From assembly GCA_003491845.1 (NCBI GenBank), contig DNBN01000251.1, forward strand, positions 1-7,564: a stretch of 7,564 nt of DNA, read 5' to 3'. Origin of the DNA: Porticoccaceae bacterium (GTDB lineage: Bacteria > Pseudomonadota > Gammaproteobacteria > Pseudomonadales > Porticoccaceae). A program made the translations under genes and the position numbers. The notes beneath the pieces are model-generated. The model searched no databases. It was not told the DNA's origin and saw only the letters and a list, made by a program, of their open reading frames with translations. The first letter of the stretch is position 1; each line of letters opens with the position of its first letter. Shown here in pieces: positions 5,771-7,564 of the stretch.

Positions 5771-7015
5771 ATGACAATGCATGATAGCCTATGGATCAAT
5801 GCCACCTTGACCATGATTACCGAAGATGGCCTTCCTCAGACACTTGAGAATGCAGTAATTGGCTGTAGAGACGGTCTTATCACCCATATTTCTAGTATGG
5901 AATCACTGCAGCATTCAGCTTATGAAATGGCTAAAATAGTTCATGATGTCCAAGGCTCTTGTATTACTCCCGGTTTAATTGACTGTCACACACACCTTGT
6001 CTTTGGAGGCAATCGAGCCACAGAATTTAACCTGCGATTGCAGGGGCAATCGTATCAGCAAATTGCTCAACAAGGCGGCGGCATTATGAGCACTGTGCGT
6101 CATACCCAAGAAGCCTCAGAGGAACAGTTACTGCTATCCGCAACACAACGCCTGAAACAATTAATCAGTGACGGGGTTACAACCCTAGAAATTAAGTCCG
6201 GCTATGGCCTTACGCTAAAGGACGAGGCCAAGATGCTGAGGGTCGCTCGCAAACTGGACAGTCTAGAACCAATTACTGTGAAAACCACTTTTTTAGCTGC
6301 CCATGCCCTGCCACCTGAGTACCAAAACCAACGCTCTGACTACATTGACTTGATTTGTAACCAAATGTTACCGCAACTGCATAGTCTTGGCCTAATTGAT
6401 GCAGTTGACGGATTTTGTGAAGGTATTGCGTTTTCAACTGATGAAATCGATCGTGTATTTACCGCAGCTAATACCCTAGGTCTGCCGGTAAAACTCCATG
6501 CAGAACAACTATCAAACTCAGGAGGTGCTGTGCTTGCTGCACAACATCAAGCGCTCTCTGCAGATCATTTAGAATATGTTGATGAAAAAGGTGTGCAAGC
6601 AATGGCCGATAGTGGCTGTGTAGCTGTACTACTTCCTGGTGCTTTTTATATGCTCAGAGAAGCGCAGAAACCGCCGGTCACGCTGTTACGTAAACATGGC
6701 GTGCCCATCGCTATAGCAACTGATGCTAATCCAGGTAGCTCACCTGTGCTGTCTGCTCGCCTTATGATGGTAATGAGCTGTCAAGAGTTTGGCCTTACTC
6801 CTGAGGAAGCTCTTAAAGGCATAACAATCAACGCCGCAAAGGCATTAGGCATGGACAAAATAACTGGCTCACTAGCACTTGGAAAAGCCGCGGATTTAGT
6901 TGTTTGGGATGTTACACAGCCATCAGAGTTAGCTTATTGGCTAGGCGGAAAACTTGCCAAATCAGTTATAAAAGCAGGCAACTGTATCTATCGGTGCGAT
7001 ATACCATCATCCTAG
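5771..7015 (+). CDS. hutI: Imidazolonepropionase
   Basis: This cytoplasmic metal-dependent amidohydrolase opens the ring of 4-imidazolone-5-propionate to N-formimidoyl-L-glutamate, the third pathway step. The 414 residues match the family's 400-420. TPGLIDCHTHLVFGGNR (66-82) carries the metal-binding His73 and His75. IKSGYGL (141-147) is the substrate-binding loop, FLAAHALP (174-181) holds His178, KLHAEQ (241-246) holds metal ligand His243, and IATDANPGSSP (315-325) holds the metal and catalytic Asp318. All of these are intact. The C-terminus has the composite amidohydrolase beta-domain segment GKAADLVVWD (371-380). ATG 5771 is the first start in its frame, but no clear ribosome site precedes it; ATG 5777 is possible. 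The gene is divergent from hutU and converges on hutC with 11 nt between stops. Confidence 0.97.
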   Translation: MTMHDSLWINATLTMITEDGLPQTLENAVIGCRDGLITHISSMESLQHSAYEMAKIVHDVQGSCITPGLIDCHTHLVFGGNRATEFNLRLQGQSYQQIAQQGGGIMSTVRHTQEASEEQLLLSATQRLKQLISDGVTTLEIKSGYGLTLKDEAKMLRVARKLDSLEPITVKTTFLAAHALPPEYQNQRSDYIDLICNQMLPQLHSLGLIDAVDGFCEGIAFSTDEIDRVFTAANTLGLPVKLHAEQLSNSGGAVLAAQHQALSADHLEYVDEKGVQAMADSGCVAVLLPGAFYMLREAQKPPVTLLRKHGVPIAIATDANPGSSPVLSARLMMVMSCQEFGLTPEEALKGITINAAKALGMDKITGSLALGKAADLVVWDVTQPSELAYWLGGKLAKSVIKAGNCIYRCDIPSS

Positions 7016-7026
7016 TCAAACTGTAG

Positions 7027-7564
7027 CTACTCTTTTTGCATGGTCTCTGTGAGTGAGAAAGACTGCGCAGAATGGTATAGGTGGGCAACAGAAATTAATT
7101 GGCCTGAAGACCAGGTCCGTCGGTCCAAGATCAAGCAAGGAATGTTGTCATCCATCCGCAACAATTCTTTTATAATGTTACTGGGCATAGCGGCTCTAAC
7201 CGTGTGTTCGACTTTATGTAAAGGCACCTTTGCAAGTAAATAAGCTGCAGGTGTGGTCATTTTGAGATCAATATCAATGTAGCCTGGCACTGCTTGAGCG
7301 TTCACATAGCGATCTTCTACTTGTAACATCTTACTGTCTTCTCTATGCACTATAGTGGTGTGATAAACTGTTGTAGCGGCCTTAGAAAGCTCCATTTCTG
7401 CAGCAATAGCTGCAGTCAGAGAAGTAGCTTGGTGGGTTACTACAATATTACTATAACTGTGGCCACGCTCGGCAACCTCCTCCGCAATGTTGCGTACTTC
7501 CAGCAAATGGCCTTTGGTTTGGGCCTCAGCCACAAAGGTTCCTACTCCAGCCACTCGGGTGAGT
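7027..7564 (-). CDS. hutC: Histidine utilisation repressor HutC, C-terminal part (cut by the window edge)
   Basis: This is a GntR-family repressor of hut genes that releases DNA when urocanate binds. Only the last 178 residues are visible. The frame stays open to the right edge (LTRVAGVGTFVAE), where GVGTFVA is the wing end of the GntR winged helix. Roughly 60-65 N-terminal residues with the helix-turn-helix are therefore outside the window, against a usual length near 240. The rest is a UTRA effector domain, with NIAEEVAERGHSYSN early, QVEDRYVNAQAVPGYIDID in the middle and LILDRRTWSSGQLIS near the end, all typical of HutC. The GTG at 7554 is an internal valine, not a start. Its likely operator lies between hutU and hutI. 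It is convergent with hutI, so it is transcribed from its own promoter outside the window or with unseen upstream genes. Confidence 0.93.
   Translation of the reverse strand, partial: LTRVAGVGTFVAEAQTKGHLLEVRNIAEEVAERGHSYSNIVVTHQATSLTAAIAAEMELSKAATTVYHTTIVHREDSKMLQVEDRYVNAQAVPGYIDIDLKMTTPAAYLLAKVPLHKVEHTVRAAMPSNIIKELLRMDDNIPCLILDRRTWSSGQLISVAHLYHSAQSFSLTETMQKE

Noticed and set aside
5589..5774. 61-codon plus-strand frame across the hutU-hutI gap
   Set aside because: It is AT-rich intergenic DNA with promoters and operators, without a ribosome site or protein-like composition.
7016..7026. Bidirectional terminator between hutI and hutC
   Set aside because: The 11-nt gap has no inverted repeat, and none is evident in the flanking coding ends.
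7027..7554. HutC read as a complete 175-residue protein starting at GTG 7554
   Set aside because: The frame is open to the window edge and the first residues are the end of the GntR wing (GVGTFVA). The GTG is an internal valine codon.
1..7564. CRISPR array, insertion sequence, tRNA, phage or defence genes
   Set aside because: No regularly spaced repeats, transposase motifs, terminal repeats or tRNA-like structures were seen. Apart from the pilin block, the window is a standard catabolic cluster.

Overview
The window looks like chromosomal DNA of a Gammaproteobacterium, probably marine or free-living. The reasons are a proteobacterial-style histidine utilisation (hut) cluster with a HutC-type GntR repressor and a deformylase-type HutG, beside a FimT/GspH-type minor pilin gene. 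No genus can be named from sequence alone.

Layout: (1) Positions 1-1290, all on the minus strand, hold a short pilin-like block. It contains a FimT/GspH-family minor pilin (715-1290), an unrecognised 119-residue protein with an N-terminal hydrophobic segment (196-555), and the first 57 codons of a protein with a degenerate type IV prepilin-like N-terminus that runs off the left edge (1-171). (2) Positions 1291-1521 are non-coding or nearly so, with two small inverted repeats and a doubtful 23-codon plus-strand reading frame. (3) Positions 1522-5590, minus strand, hold a tightly packed hutU-hutH-hutG operon, with 11 nt between hutU and hutH and 2 nt between hutH and hutG. (4) Positions 5591-5770 are the divergent control region between hutU and hutI. 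It holds a good match to a HutC operator inside a row of four alternating CTATACAG-like half-sites that overlap the predicted promoters. (5) hutI runs rightwards (5771-7015). (6) hutC converges on it from the right and is cut by the window edge, so its DNA-binding domain is not visible.

How the genes work together: HutH deaminates histidine to urocanate, HutU hydrates urocanate to imidazolonepropionate, and HutI opens the ring to give N-formimidoyl-glutamate. The HutG here is the N-formylglutamate deformylase family (not the arginase-like formimidoylglutamase), so the route should be the five-step Pseudomonas-type pathway. That route needs a HutF deiminase, which is not in this window. HutC, relieved by urocanate, is the likely repressor of both divergent transcripts.

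The hut part is conventional. I found no convincing undescribed multi-gene system. The least explained material is the 119-residue protein and the edge-truncated pilin-like protein downstream of fimT, and the multi-half-site architecture of the hutU/hutI control region.
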